64,000 bases of DNA from Sistotremastrum niveocremeum HHB9708 (Eukaryota > Basidiomycota > Agaricomycetes > Sistotremastrales > Sistotremastraceae), in NCBI GenBank assembly GCA_001630475.1, contig KV419420.1, positions 1 through 64,000 on the forward strand. Reading direction: 5' to 3'. Shown here piece after piece: positions 1-11,141 of the stretch (position 1 is its first letter; each line of letters starts with the position of its first letter). A program made the position numbers and the translations under genes. The notes under the pieces were generated by a model. It was not told where the DNA came from, made no database searches, and saw only the letters and a program-made list of their open reading frames with translations.

Positions 1-59
1 CTAACCGCTAACCTAACCGCTAACCTAACCGCTAACCGCTAACCTAACCGCTAACCTAA
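1..59. repeat. Telomere-like heterogeneous repeat array
   Basis: The array alternates the units CTAACCG and CTAAC; on the other strand it reads TTAGCGG and TTAGG. The C-rich strand runs 5' to 3' into the window, which is the orientation expected at the left end of a chromosome. The array stops abruptly at a truncated MULE gene, as would follow from telomere addition to a broken end. The canonical basidiomycete repeat is TTAGGG, so this would be a variant repeat. It could instead be a subtelomeric satellite, because the true end cannot be seen. Confidence 0.7.
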
Positions 60-1705
60 GATACATGCCAGAAATCTTGTTCAAACAACTTCAACTGATT
101 TTGGAGGACTGGCGACAGATTGCGGAGTATATTTCCATGAAGATGGTGGAGGCAGATGATGTGGTACGTGGTGGGATAGACGGTGGACAACATGCTTCGC
201 AGAGCTGTATCGGCATCAGAAACGAGGACTTTGGGAGGGTTTTGAGCCGTTTCGAGATGCTGACGATGAACCCAGATGTGAGTAGCAGCATCTTCGCGGG
301 CTTGGAGACAGAACCAAACACATCTGGACTTGCAATGGTTATCGATAATCATGCCGATATTAAGTGCATAATCATATACGTTGCGATTGACTGTGGCATC
401 GGTGATGAGAATATCGTAATACCTGACTGCAAGCGCTCTCTGTTTAGGAGATTGCCACCACAGAGCCGTGACAACAGCCTGATCGTTGGTCAGGGTCTTG
501 AATGTCCACAATGGATCTTCAAGTCGCAGACGCTCAAGCTCAGCGATGATGCTGGGAAAATCTCCACCTAATTTCTCAACCTCCTCACGAGCCTCCCTAC
601 GAGCCGAATTGAGCAGATTTGAGAGTTGTCGGACTTCCAAAGGGTGATCTGGATTTTCCTCTCCATTCTTCTGATCAGTAATACGGCGTAGGTGTCTCCG
701 ATTAAATTTCTTTAATGAGCTTCTTCTCATCTGCTGTTGGAAGCCGACAAGGTTTTGCACCCTCTGGAATCGTACGCCCATGATTGTGCTCAGAGACGGG
801 AAGACTGATGTGCCAGAGCTGTGATCCTTGATCGATGGGAAGATTATAGTGTACAGGACACCCACAGCGGATAGTCTTGCCTTCTCGATGGTCACTAGGG
901 TCGATCGAAGGGCTATGAGATGGTTTTCGATGATAAGCAGCAGGACAGCGAAGGACAAGCTTCAATAACTGGCAAGTGTGGGGGTGCTTCTTGGATTGAT
1001 CCGTCTTCAGCCTATGACCACGAGCGTTCTCGTATGCATGTAATGCCACAATTGCGTCATTCAAGTTCAGATATGCCTCTCCCACTAACAGACACGGATT
1101 CAGAGCACTTCGAGGGTCTGTATTCTGGGGCGAGGGAACTCGTGACGCTTGATTGGACAAGTTCGAATGACCACGGAGTCGATTGCGTGGGGGGTGGGAG
1201 TTATCGTAGGATTGAGACAATGGTGGGGGAGTGGGAGATCTGTGACGCTTGAGCTCTGGTTTCCGTTCTGCCAGAGCTTCAGCATGAGGAACAATTGATT
1301 TTTTTGTAGGAGGAAATATAGCTCACCTGATCGAACTGGTATGACAGGTTTCTTATCCATATTGTTACTGTCCTCGCCAATACCAAGACGATGTGACGCT
1401 TCTTCCCGTTTTATTGGCACTTTAATATCCTGAGCGTCCTCCTTGATCCCAGCACTTCGGAATCGTAAGCGTGCTTCAGAAAGCTGTGATCCTTTGAGTA
1501 TGACCACATGGGAGCTCCTACTGGAGTCTGATCCCGAAGAGATGCTGATAACATCTGGGTCTTTCACAGTTGTGAAAGAAATGCCCTTATAACTCGAAGA
1601 TGAATGGGTATCAAGCTCGACTTGCTCGTCAGAATTGGACTGCATCGATTCATCGGATGAGTGAATACGATTCGCGGTCATATCCATCGGATGACTCTGA
1701 ATCAT
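56..1705 (-). pseudogene. MULE transposase (FAR1 DNA-binding plus MULE domain), truncated
   Basis: The DNA-binding part (1220-702) has the FAR1/WRKY-GCM1 zinc pattern: a paired cysteine (RCGCPVHY) followed by an HNH triplet (LPVSEHNHG). The catalytic part shows the first MULE aspartate in ITDATVNRN, the second in VLVSDADTALR, and the downstream C..H pair in HIICLHHLHGN. The protein then runs into the telomere-like array and terminates there, so the last catalytic acidic residue and the C-terminal SWIM zinc finger are missing. At about position 703 the FAR1 part ends in a stop (KLIKEI) while the matching continuation (NRRHLRRI) lies in another frame, so there is one frameshift or an unrecognised intron. 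The upstream stretch to 1705 is rich in Ser, Asp and Glu and looks disordered. Assignment to MULE is firm; activity is excluded by truncation. Confidence 0.85.
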
Positions 1706-2070
1706 GCCAATTTGGAAGTGGAGATTGTCGAGTTGAGTCGGACTTGCTACTCACTCGTGACGTAGGGTGAGCACTCAGAAGAGACAGCGGAGGCATGAGG
1801 GACTCTGACTGAAGCAATGATGTAGTACATCGATCGCTCGCAAAGGCATCGGGGCAATAGAAGAGTTCTGATTCCTCTTCAAAATCGCCATCCATGATCT
1901 CTGTCACCGAGCGAAGGAGCTAGAGACGGATGGTAAGCTAGTGCAATCGTGGACATAATATCGTGATACTGAGCCTGTCATCCACCTGAAGAAATGGCGC
2001 CTCTGGTGAATTGCTGACACTGGAGTGTGGACCGGCAAGGGGAAGCTGGAATATGTCATAAGTCCCATAG

Positions 2071-3275
2071 CTAATGACACGCGTTGATCGATACACTTAC
2101 TGGAAGATCGGAGAAAACCTGATTTAGAAGCAGGAAATCAAAGAGCCAACTGTCACGAAAGACATCCGAGAGCTCCGGAGTCCAAACAGCTGACGTCAAG
2201 CCAAGAAAATGCTTGATGCCGTTCAATGCCGCAAGAGCACAACTGTTTGTCCCAAGGGCTTGTTGTTCAGTTGGAATGAGAGCGATGTCGGTGATCAATG
2301 GAAAGTTAAGGTCTTTCAACAACCAGTTGAATACGGGAATGAGCTGTCGTGCGGACTCCGTATTGCAAAAGTCCGAAGAGATGAGCGAGTTAGAATAGTG
2401 AAGAGAATGGGCACCATTCCAAACGTATCCGTCATGATGATTCGAGATACATCGGACCATTCCGATGCCTTCACAATCCTCAAGAAGGATGTGATTGCGC
2501 AACTGAGAGACAATCGCCGAATAGCTCCCTTCTAGTCCATTGGCTTCATGTTCTCGAATGACAGCATCGACTAACATAGGACTCAGAAAAATGTAGTTCT
2601 TGCCAAGATAAGAGCTGACAAAATGAGAGGTCTCGAGACGAGCACTGACGGCGTCATCCCAGATAGGATCGTCCTGAGTCAACATAGAAAGCTGCCATAG
2701 TGGTACGGCCGATCGAAACCCGCAGAGGCGAGAGTTTATTGGAGCCTCCGAGAGCTGACGAATGAGCTGGGAAGTTGATGGGAGTAGATCATGAATACGG
2801 TTCCAGATTTTCTTCGCACTCTCAACGCGGTGACTATAGTTGGCGAGATTTATAAGAATCCGCACCTGTGGGTTTTGAGGGCGTCAGAAGAGGTTAATCG
2901 AACGGAAATCTACGGTACCTTCTGGAAGTGATAGGTTGCAACAAAGGTCGAGCCCGATGGAAGGTTGATCATGACATCAACACTGCGGTATCCAAGAGAG
3001 AACCGATTCCCCATATCGCTGACAATAGCCCGTAAATCCTCGTTCGAAGGCACGACATCGCTGCCGGCGATCTGGATCTGGGAAGGAAGGGCAGGGGTTT
3101 TCACACTCCATGTGAAAGACTGCAAGCAGCCAGATGGCAATAAAGGGGGGATAAAAACAGTCGGGACTTCGGAGAAGGTAAGATTATTGAAGAAATGGGT
3201 AGAATAAAGCTGCGAAGCTGGCGGAGTAGAGTAGGATGTGAACGAGAGCAAGGAAATACGAGACATCATTGTCAA
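2071..3275 (-). CDS. Ulp1/C48-like cysteine protease exons of the MULE
   Basis: Two exons join across a 53-bp intron (2918-2866, GTACCG to CACAG), keeping the frame from TYHFQK into VRILINLANYSH. The C-terminal part has the layout of a C48 peptidase: a histidine region (HHDGYVWNGAHSLHY), the SL motif, and the glutamine-to-cysteine stretch (EQQALGTNSCALAALNGI) holding the oxyanion Gln and nucleophile Cys. The position usually held by the catalytic Asp (YGDSL-like) reads YSNSL here, which may mean the copy is decayed or that the acid lies elsewhere. A GTAAGT-like donor near 2099 suggests splicing onwards to the linker at 1907-1650. In the family, Ulp1 enzymes cleave SUMO-like conjugates; the role in transposons is unknown. 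Confidence 0.6.
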
Positions 3276-4333
3276 TGAGTGATGTACGGAATGAGCGTGA
3301 AGCTTTGAAACGAGAGTCTAAAGAGAAGAATTCTTGTGTTTGATGGGGATTTTTGGTGTCGTCAGATCCGCGTGGATTTATACTGTTTTGTAGTGAACCC
3401 TGGTAGCTTTAATAAATTCTCGAGCCGCAAACAAATTTCAAAGCACCATAACGACTCACTTGATAAGAGAAAAGGTTACCATGTCCCTTTCAATATTTCA
3501 AAGATTTTAATTTCGTCGTCGAGGATCGAGGGTTCATGGAGAGCGGCAGGTGCAAGCGACATTTTGTTGACAGTTCTAAGACACCGAGTAACACCGGAAG
3601 CTCCATAGATGGAGGATGTATGAGAGACTTGTAATGAAGATGAAGCAGCTACGTGCTGTGAAGCTGCGTATCGTAATCGTCAGACCTCACGGTTCCCTGC
3701 AGCAGTTGGAGGTCGATGGCGGTCTTGATTGCGATTGAGAACGCACCTAAAAGATTAGCGCCCATGGAAGCACTGCGATCAACTCGGCTCTCGCTCAGTG
3801 TCTTGCCGAGGTTCCTGACTCGGGTAAGTATTCATATATTCATACACGAGCACGAAATTCCAAATATAATAACAATCCTCAATGAAAGTTATCTGACAAC
3901 CCAGATTCGCCGAAAGAAGCTCGGCTACCCTCGGCTATCAAGAACAGCCCAGAACAACCCCATCTACCGGGGTTGTTGAATAGAATTTTCCATGCCTGCC
4001 CCTGGACCTTCTCACTGTGGAGTCCCCAGAATAAATTTCGTTTTATCTTTTCTTTTTCTATTTATTTATGATTATGTTTTTGACTTCAGACTATGATCAA
4101 GACCTCTTAGATATTTATTTTCGACTTTCTATTTATTTTCCGAGTCATAGACGGAGCTTGCGCGTCGAACAGCCACTTCCGCAGACGCGTAAGCGCCCGC
4201 AGCCCTTTTCGTCGTAAGCCTCCTTTCTCATTGGTTTCTTATTTATTTGCCTTTGTTTCTTGACTGTGCCGCAGTTACTGCGATTGACTGTGCATTCCGA
4301 AGCCCCCAGTAACTATAGAGCCGCCTCAATGTA
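3276..4333. other. Gene-free stretch between MULE and MITE
   Basis: No convincing coding region or RNA gene is seen. The part from 4030 to 4140 is T-rich on the plus strand. The only open stretch of note (3716-3979, plus) resembles no family I recognise and has no supporting splice structure. Confidence 0.4.
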
Positions 4334-4597
4334 CTGTACATACACGACCATAACATACGGCCGTAACGCCGTAACGATCTCAGGAACCGAAGTTTCAACA
4401 TGCTCACCAAAATATCAGCGTAACGTTCGAAAAAATTGACATACAGTGACGCCCGGATATACCAGCCGGCGTAGCCGGCTCGCCGAAATTTCAAGACTCA
4501 ACGTATCTCGAGAGCGGCTGGCGTAACGTTACGCCAATTTGACATACTAATTCCACGATTTCGGCCGTAACGGTATGTTACGGTCGTGTATGTACAG
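4334..4597. mobile_element. Small MITE with long TIRs and TA target site (Tc1/mariner-like)
   Basis: The ends are inverted repeats starting CTGTACATACACGACC, with similarity extending to about 30 bp and few mismatches (CATAACATACGG against CGTAACATACCG). Each end is flanked by TA (4332-4333 and 4598-4599), the target duplication of Tc1/mariner elements. The 264-bp body has no coding capacity and contains more CGTAACG motifs. Because the junction sits in palindromic GTACTGTAC, the exact boundary could shift by a base or two, so the superfamily is an inference. Confidence 0.65.
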
Positions 4598-4685
4598 TAC
4601 TAGATAGAGAATACAAGACGTGCTCTCCAAAGACAAACAGTGTGATCTATTAAAGTCAGAGCACTTTTATTCACCGAGCGAACGC

Positions 4686-4704
4686 GAGGTGGATTTAAGT
4701 GTCC
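4686..4704 (+). repeat. Helitron 5' terminal inverted repeat
   Basis: GAGGTGGATTTAAGTGTCC is exactly repeated in reverse complement at 10657-10675, just beyond the stop codon of the helicase gene. Two identical 19-mers 6 kb apart at both ends of one coding unit are not expected by chance. Confidence 0.8.
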
Positions 4705-5063
4705 GCCCGTCCTTTTCTTACGTAATCCCGGCGTTAGCCGCAGAGAGGGTGGCATAGTGATCGCCCTGGGGCCTCGGAATGAAAGTTAGTTCGCGCAAGC
4801 TCTGCCCCAATTGCCACTCCTGTACTACATCTTTCGCTCTGAAATTTGGATAGCTGTTATCTGTATAGCCGTCCCTATCTACATACCTCTTTACAGCTTC
4901 CCATCCGCCCGAATAAACGATCTATGTCAACGCAGCCTCGCGTCGCGTCTACGGACTTACCGGGATGACGCGATGACGCGATCGGCGCCAAACTCGATCG
5001 CGGCTTCCCAATCCTTCACTCTAAAAGTCTACGCGTTATTCCAGTGAACGCGATCTCAGTCGA

Positions 5064-8000
5064 GTGTCGATGAAGATGGTGCGTACAACGGCTGTAACGA
5101 CACCTTTTTGTCCTTTGTTCCTAACCATCATGACAGTTCAACTCTCCTGCAAGCTTTACCTTCGCTGTCTGCTTTGCAAGGGCAAACTGACAGACTGCGC
5201 CGACGTGCACACTCATAAGCAAGTGCATCGACAGTGTCCCGCCCCTCCTCCTCCTCCTCCTCCCACTGAACCGATTGCTCAACGGTCCTGTATTCTATGC
5301 GAAGTCAAATACCCCGAAACTGCTCGACACTTTCCGCGTCTTTTCAAGAGCGCCAGCAATGCTGATCAGCCTTCTGACAACTTCCATCTTCGATGTCACC
5401 GCTGTATAAGCAGGAAGAAATGTCAACATTGCAGAAAAAAGAAAATTCTGTCAGAATTTGGATTGACCCGAGGAGGCAATACCAAGGCTCACTGCTCCCA
5501 ATGTGCTTTCCATCGCGAAAAGAGACGCAAAGAGGAGATCGAAGCCAACAAAGGTGAGTACCCTTGTATGTGAGCAGAAAAATCAATACATATCTACTTT
5601 CACTCAGAAACCCGTCGCTGCAAATCGTGCAAGATACACCTTCCATACGCCGCCTTCAACCGTTGGGGAGAAACTCAATGGAGACGCGATTGCAGGGAGT
5701 GCCAAAAGAAAGGAGACGACATGGAGAGGATAGAGAGACAGTTACGAGAGCACTCCGACGAGCTGGATGAAGCAGAGGCGCAAGCTGTGCTTGATGAAGA
5801 AATAGCGGAAGACGAAGACGATTATTGGAACGAATTCAACGATCTGGATACTTCGACTATCCCCACTAGCGACCTCGATGACTCCCATCCTACCGACGAC
5901 ACATTCTCTGCTCAAAATCATGAGGCCGCCAACAAGTTCGAAGAAGACCTGAAATCCGTTCGCTACACCGATTGTGAGCTCTGCTGTGAGAAGTTCTGGA
6001 CCCTCAAGGAGGGGGCCACAAAATGCAATCGCTGTCAGAGGTTTCCGGTGAAGGGAAAAAAATATTCCGCCGATAACGACATGGATCCAGGTGCGCATAG
6101 TTTTTTCCAGCCCGTGTCAGAATGAAATTCACCATAGTGTATAGGAAAAGTCGTTCCCGATTGTCTGAAGGACCTCACGGATATCGAAGAACAGCTGATA
6201 TCTCTCACCAGACCTGTTATTCAAGTTCGCTACGTTAAAGGAGGCCAGATTCGCTATCAGGATCATATTTGCAACTTCGTCCAGCACGTCGAAGAATTAC
6301 CACCGCAACTCAGCAACCTCCCCCAGCAATTACCCCGCCGTCCTCGCGATCTTGATATCGTTATCATCCGCCATACTGGTGTCGATCTCACCCGCCATAT
6401 CGATTTCAAGGTCAGGAAGACGCATATACGGGACGCTCTCCACTATCTATGCGCAAATAATCCCCAATATCGAGATATCGAGATCGATGAAGATCTAATT
6501 GCAAATCTTCCCGATAATGGATCTATAGCACAAGATCTCGTTGTACTCGAAACGGAAGGTACACACCAAGCGGAGGTGGTCCCTGCTCCTGGCCCATCTC
6601 AAAGTGCTGGAGATGCCGCCAACGAACCCGAAGAACAAACCGACGTTCTCGGGGGTGTCCTGAACTTGGCAGAGGATCAACGCGAGTCTGCTGCTATCAA
6701 CGATGTGCTACAAAGATGCGCTCAAATGGATACTCTGCCGGTCGACACGACAATTGTGAGCAACAATTACATTTCAGTGACTAGCAATGCTAATAATACC
6801 TAGATTCGCGCTCCGTCAACAGACCGTACACCCATAAACGAAAGGACACCAGGTTACATCATCAGAGCCTTTCCTACCCTCTTCCCAAGAGGCATTGCTG
6901 ATCTGCATGCCCCTCGTTCAGACCAAATCAGTACCCCTGATTGGTTTGAACACATGCTTCGCTTCTATGACGGCCGCTTCTCTCGCCATCGTAGATTCGC
7001 TTGGTTTGCTTTCAATACAATTCAACAGGCCCGAGCCGCAGAGCATGCCAAAATATATGTAGGCCAAGAAGCGGGTGAAGGTCATCTAACAGTCGAAGAT
7101 CTGCGCGCTATGATTGACGCCGGCGACGGAGCCCTGGCTGGAAGAATGATGCGATATGGTCGACTACTACGAGGCACACGCGCCTATTGGGCTACTCGTC
7201 GAGCGGAACTCAAGGACATGATCGACGTACTCGGAACTCCTCACCTGTTCATCACATTCTCCGCTGCCGACAAACAATGGGCCGATCTACACAAGCATAT
7301 GCCGTATCAATCCAACCCTCACGACAGCCCACAAGCTCAAGCTCAACGTACTCAAAACCTAAACGAAAATCCACACATTGCCGCCGGCTATCTTGACCTT
7401 CGCTTTCGACGGTTTATGGAGACTGTCATCAAGCCACTATTCAAGGTCAAGGTCAAGGACTTTTGGTATCGATATGAATGGCAGGAGCGAGGGAGTGGCC
7501 ACATTCATGGTTTCTTCTGGCTTGACGACGCACCGAACCCCGATGATCTTGACTTCTCCCATCTGTCTCCTTCGACGAATCCATCAGATGGACGCCCAAA
7601 GGAAGCTTCCGAGGAGATGAAGAAGAAAATCAAAGATTTCGAAGAGTTCTGGGATGAACATATCTCCGCGATCAACCCTAGAGTCTACGATGGCGACCCC
7701 AATGTACCCAATGTCAGCCGCAGTCCGGTCTCTATGCCACGAGAAGAAATGAAAATGGAAGATGCTCAACTGGCCGACATTGTCAATTGCGTACAGAGAC
7801 ACCGGGAATGCAAACCAGGCTACTGCGAAGTCAAACGGCACGGTCAGGTCGTATGCCGATTTGACTTTCCATTTCAGCTATGCGACAAAGGAAGAGTTGG
7901 AGTGGACTCTCTCGGCAGACCTCGATTCGAAGCACGGCGCAATGATCCTTATACAAACTGCTATAACCCGACACTCCTCATGCTCTGGCGCGCGAATATT

Positions 8001-10617
8001 GACATCAAGCCAATTCTGAGTCGCTACTATGTAATTAAGTACAGCTCCTTGCTCAATCAAAGACGATGTCAGATTGACTTTTCAACAGATACATTGCCAA
8101 GTATGCTACAAAGGCAGAGAAGGATGCACCAACCTTCCCTCATATGCTTGACAAGATAATCCGAGATGCACCCAATGATATGACAGCGCAAAGTACCTGT
8201 ACAAAACTCTTGAACAAAATGCTCTCCGAACGAAAATATTCTGCTCAAGAAACACATCATCTCCTCCTCGGTATACCTCTCTATCGCTCCAGTAGATCCT
8301 TCTCCGCCCTCTCGCTATCAAGTAATGGCGCGCTTCGCCTCATTCGAGAAGAGAGGGAAACCGCACTCAATGCCGAAGAGCCTCCCGCAGCGCCTTTGAA
8401 TCGATCAGGCCGAATTGTAACCTCAAAGTCTGATCTGGAACGGTATTGCGAACGTCCGCCAGAAATGGAAGAACTATCTTTGCACACAGTCTTAAGAGAA
8501 TATCGATGGGAGAAGAACAAATATATTCGACGGAGGGATCAGAATACTCTTCCCATCCTCCGAGTATGGCCTCGCCTTCCTCCCAATCCTGACGGAGAAT
8601 CGTATGAAGAGTGGTGTCGGATAAAGCTTACACTCCATCACCCTTTCCGCAACGCCGAAGACGATCTGCTAGGGATGTATCATTCATGGAACGAAGCTTA
8701 CATCGCTCGCTTAGGTCCTTCGCCAGTCCTACCTCCCGATACTCTATGGAATGACTGGACTCCAGAACCGGACCCAAAAGACGAGGAGGATGACGATGAA
8801 GAGCTTGAGGGCAAAGATCAGACAATGCAGGCTACCGACTGGCAGGTCCTCGCTCAATTACATCCAGGCCAAGAACTTCCCGAGGACACCGAAGAGCTTG
8901 GAAATCGCCACCTCGACACCATGTTGAACACTCAGGACGGATGGAATAGATGGGAGAATAATAACAGAGATGAGATGGGCCAATACCTCACTACCGCGCG
9001 TAGAGAATTCCATCAGGATACAGATCCAACGGAAGACTCTTGAGTCGATCTTGACAACCTCGTCAGGAAGCATTTCAACAAATCATCGACGGAAATCCCA
9101 ATCCCTCTTTCGCTTTCAATATCGATGGCACTGCTGGCACCGGCAAAACCTTCCTCATCAAAGCTATTCGTCAGACTCTTGGAGATATGGCCCGCGCAGC
9201 AAATCGACCCCATCCTCTTCGAGTATTGGCACCTTCGGGTGTTGCAGCTTTCAATGTCGAAGGTTGGACTATTCATTCAGCACTATCTATACCGGTCCGA
9301 GTCAACAACAAAGACGAAGGCATGCTCCCTCTCAAAAACGAAAAATTGAGAAAGATTCAAGAAGACTGGGATGGCATCGAGTTTGTCATTATCGATGAAA
9401 AATCCATGCTTGGGTTAGCACTATTGGCTCAGATTGACTCCCGCCTCCGCCAACTTCGTCCTATGGATACCTGGCTCGGCGGATTCAGTGTTGCACTGAT
9501 TGGCGACTTCTATCAGCTCCCACCCGTTGGCGACATTGGTCTCTTCTCTCCTCCTCCCTCTCCAACAAACGAATCCCCTCGATCGAATCTGCAACGACAC
9601 GGAAAGGCTGTTTACCGGCGATTTGATGTCAGCTTCGAACTCACACAACTCCTTCGTCAACAAGGAGGCGGAGATGCCGGCGATCGATTCCGGGACCTCT
9701 TGACTTCAGCTCGAAACGGCGAGTTATCGCGTGCTCAATGGGAATTGCTTTCTACGAGACATTGGGAACGGCTATCTGCAGATGATCACCATCGCTTAAA
9801 GAATTCTGTGTGCCTATTCACAAGGAAAGAACCGGCGCACGCCTACAACCTGCAGAAGCTCACGCTCAGCGGAAAACCCTGTGCTCGCATTAAAGCTACT
9901 CATGAGGGAGGACGAGAAGCAGCGAGAGCATCATCTGAGATTGGTTCTAATCTCGATGCCGAATTACTCCTCAGCATCGGGGCCAAAGTCATGCTAACAA
10001 GAAATCTTTGGACCGAAATGGGTGAGTGACAAGCATTGTGCCTGTTATGCTAAACTGTCGCAAGGCCTTGTGAACGGTACCGAAGCTGTGGTCGAAGACA
10101 TTATCTGGGGTCCGGATGCCGAAACAACTTCAAGTCTACCATATGTGGTCCTCGTCTCAGCACCCAAATACAAAGGTTTGAGACTCTTATTCCGAATTCC
10201 TTACTGACTATCAAATTAGGACCAAGCTTATGGGAGACCGAAGACAAAAGACAATTAATCCCTATAGTTCCATTCAAGACTCACTGGCAGCCGACTGGAT
10301 CATCACGAACCGAACATACTCGAACTCAGATTCCGTTACGTCTCGCATGGGCTATTACAGTACACAAGTCACAAGGTCTAACTCTCGGCGACGGCGCAAG
10401 GATTGCTCTCGGAACTAAAGAATTTAGCACGGGCTTGACCTTTGTCGCACTCTCACGTGTTCGGACAATCAACGACATCGCTCTTATTGAAACTGTCGAC
10501 TACAATCGTGTGAAGAACTTGGGGGGAAAGGGAGACACTATGGAACAGCGCAGGCAGGATAAACGACGTCGTTACCCAGCAGTAATTACTACAGTAAATA
10601 CAGAAAACTCAGAATGA
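5064..10617 (+). CDS. Helitron RepHel protein: zinc fingers, DUF6570-like, HUH Rep, PIF1-type helicase
   Basis: Exons join in frame over short introns. The N-terminus has several C..C knuckles (5200-5720), then an acidic region, then a DUF6570-like part from about 6150 (PDCLKDLTDIEEQLISL, followed by RPRDLDIVI). The Helitron N-domain begins near 6850 (FPTLFPRGIADLHAP). The Rep nuclease has the two-His motif HIHGFFWL (about 7500) and the tyrosine motif YYVIKYIAKYATK, restored by the 50-bp intron 8039-8088. The helicase has Walker A GTAGTGKT (about 9128), Walker B-like VIIDEKSM, LIGDFYQLPPV, AWAITVHKSQGLTL and FVALSRVR, with introns at 10022-10064 and about 10177-10218. The one doubtful joint is 9000-9070, where the Rep frame meets a TGA (9041-9043) before the helicase frame opens: either a missed intron or a break. 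Start at 5064 or 5070 is by eye. Confidence 0.85.
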
Positions 10618-10656
10618 ATGTCACATTTCGAAACAATAATTTATCACTTGGATTAA

Positions 10657-10690
10657 GGACACTTAAATCCACCTCTCTGTTGTGAGGTGG
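10657..10690 (+). repeat. Helitron 3' inverted repeat and terminal hairpin
   Basis: The reverse complement of the 5' repeat occupies 10657-10675. Its last seven bases, CCACCTC, pair with GAGGTGG at 10684-10690 across the loop TCTGTTGT. A second small palindrome, GCACCGCGTGC, follows at 10697-10707. The order of repeat then hairpin matches Helitron2-type 3' ends. Confidence 0.75.
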
Positions 10691-10707
10691 GCTAAAGCAC
10701 CGCGTGC

Positions 10708-11141
10708 TACGATGTTATTACAGTCTTACGACTATCAGTATCATTTACGACCTCCAGCACCGCAGCCCAACACCTCTTCCTTCGATTCCGACTGCTTCTC
10801 ACCTTTCGACCTCGCTTCCGGATTCCGATCCGGATCTCAACGTGATTGCGTTCATTTCGTGAACTCGTCGCACACACTCTCCCTCGACCTCTCAGACCTT
10901 CGTTTAAGTTCCCTCAAGCGTATATTAGTCTTTGCAACTTCTCTCTACGGCCGATAGTAAGTTGTGAACTCTATATCAGAGTGCGGGGATTGCCACCGAC
11001 GAGCCTGAACTTTCAACCCTGAAAATCAGGTTAACACGCTTGGCGGTAGGGTTCCAACGAATCACATTCCGTGCATGAGATCTCATACTTTACTCAGTAC
11101 ATAGTAGATACTGATTAATACTGATTAATACTGAGTACTAC
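10708..11141. other. Spacer with AATACTGA repeats at the hAT border
   Basis: No gene is supported. Positions 11095-11140 carry iterated TACTGATTAA/TACTGAGTAC words next to the hAT stop codon and may be the subterminal part of that element. A related patch (TACTGAGTATTAACTATG) lies at about 16640-16660. Confidence 0.4.

Larger units (their letters stand above)
56..3275 (-). mobile_element. MULE DNA transposon with Ulp1-like protease exons, truncated at the left end
   Basis: Read leftwards on the minus strand, the region gives Ulp1-like protease exons (3275-2071), an acidic serine-rich linker (about 1907-1250), a FAR1-type zinc-binding domain (about 1220-702) and a MULE transposase domain (about 700-56). 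No terminal inverted repeat was found: the 3' side is lost in the telomere-like array, and the other end was not recognised between 3276 and 4333. Ulp1-type proteases are known companions of MULEs in plants and fungi. Whether the two parts form one transcript or two adjacent genes is inferred, not shown. The copy is clearly inactive because its catalytic domain is cut. Confidence 0.75.
4686..10690 (+). mobile_element. Helitron, Helitron2/Helentron-like ends, nearly complete
   Basis: A perfect 19-bp inverted repeat frames the element: 4686-4704 (GAGGTGGATTTAAGTGTCC) and 10657-10675 (its reverse complement). Overlapping the right copy is a 3' hairpin, CCACCTC with GAGGTGG (10669-10675 and 10684-10690) around an 8-base loop. 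Terminal inverted repeats plus a 3' stem-loop are known for Helitron2/Helentron elements and unlike canonical Helitrons. Between them lies one long plus-strand gene for a Rep/helicase. The outermost bases and the insertion site were not fixed. The element lies 88 bp to the right of the mariner-like MITE. Confidence 0.8.

Noticed and set aside
65-571. Plus-strand reading frame opposite the MULE domain
   Set aside because: It is the antisense of a clear transposase; the minus-strand protein has the family motifs.
3716-3979. Possible plus-strand small gene
   Set aside because: No domain, promoter or splice support, and composition like translated non-coding DNA.
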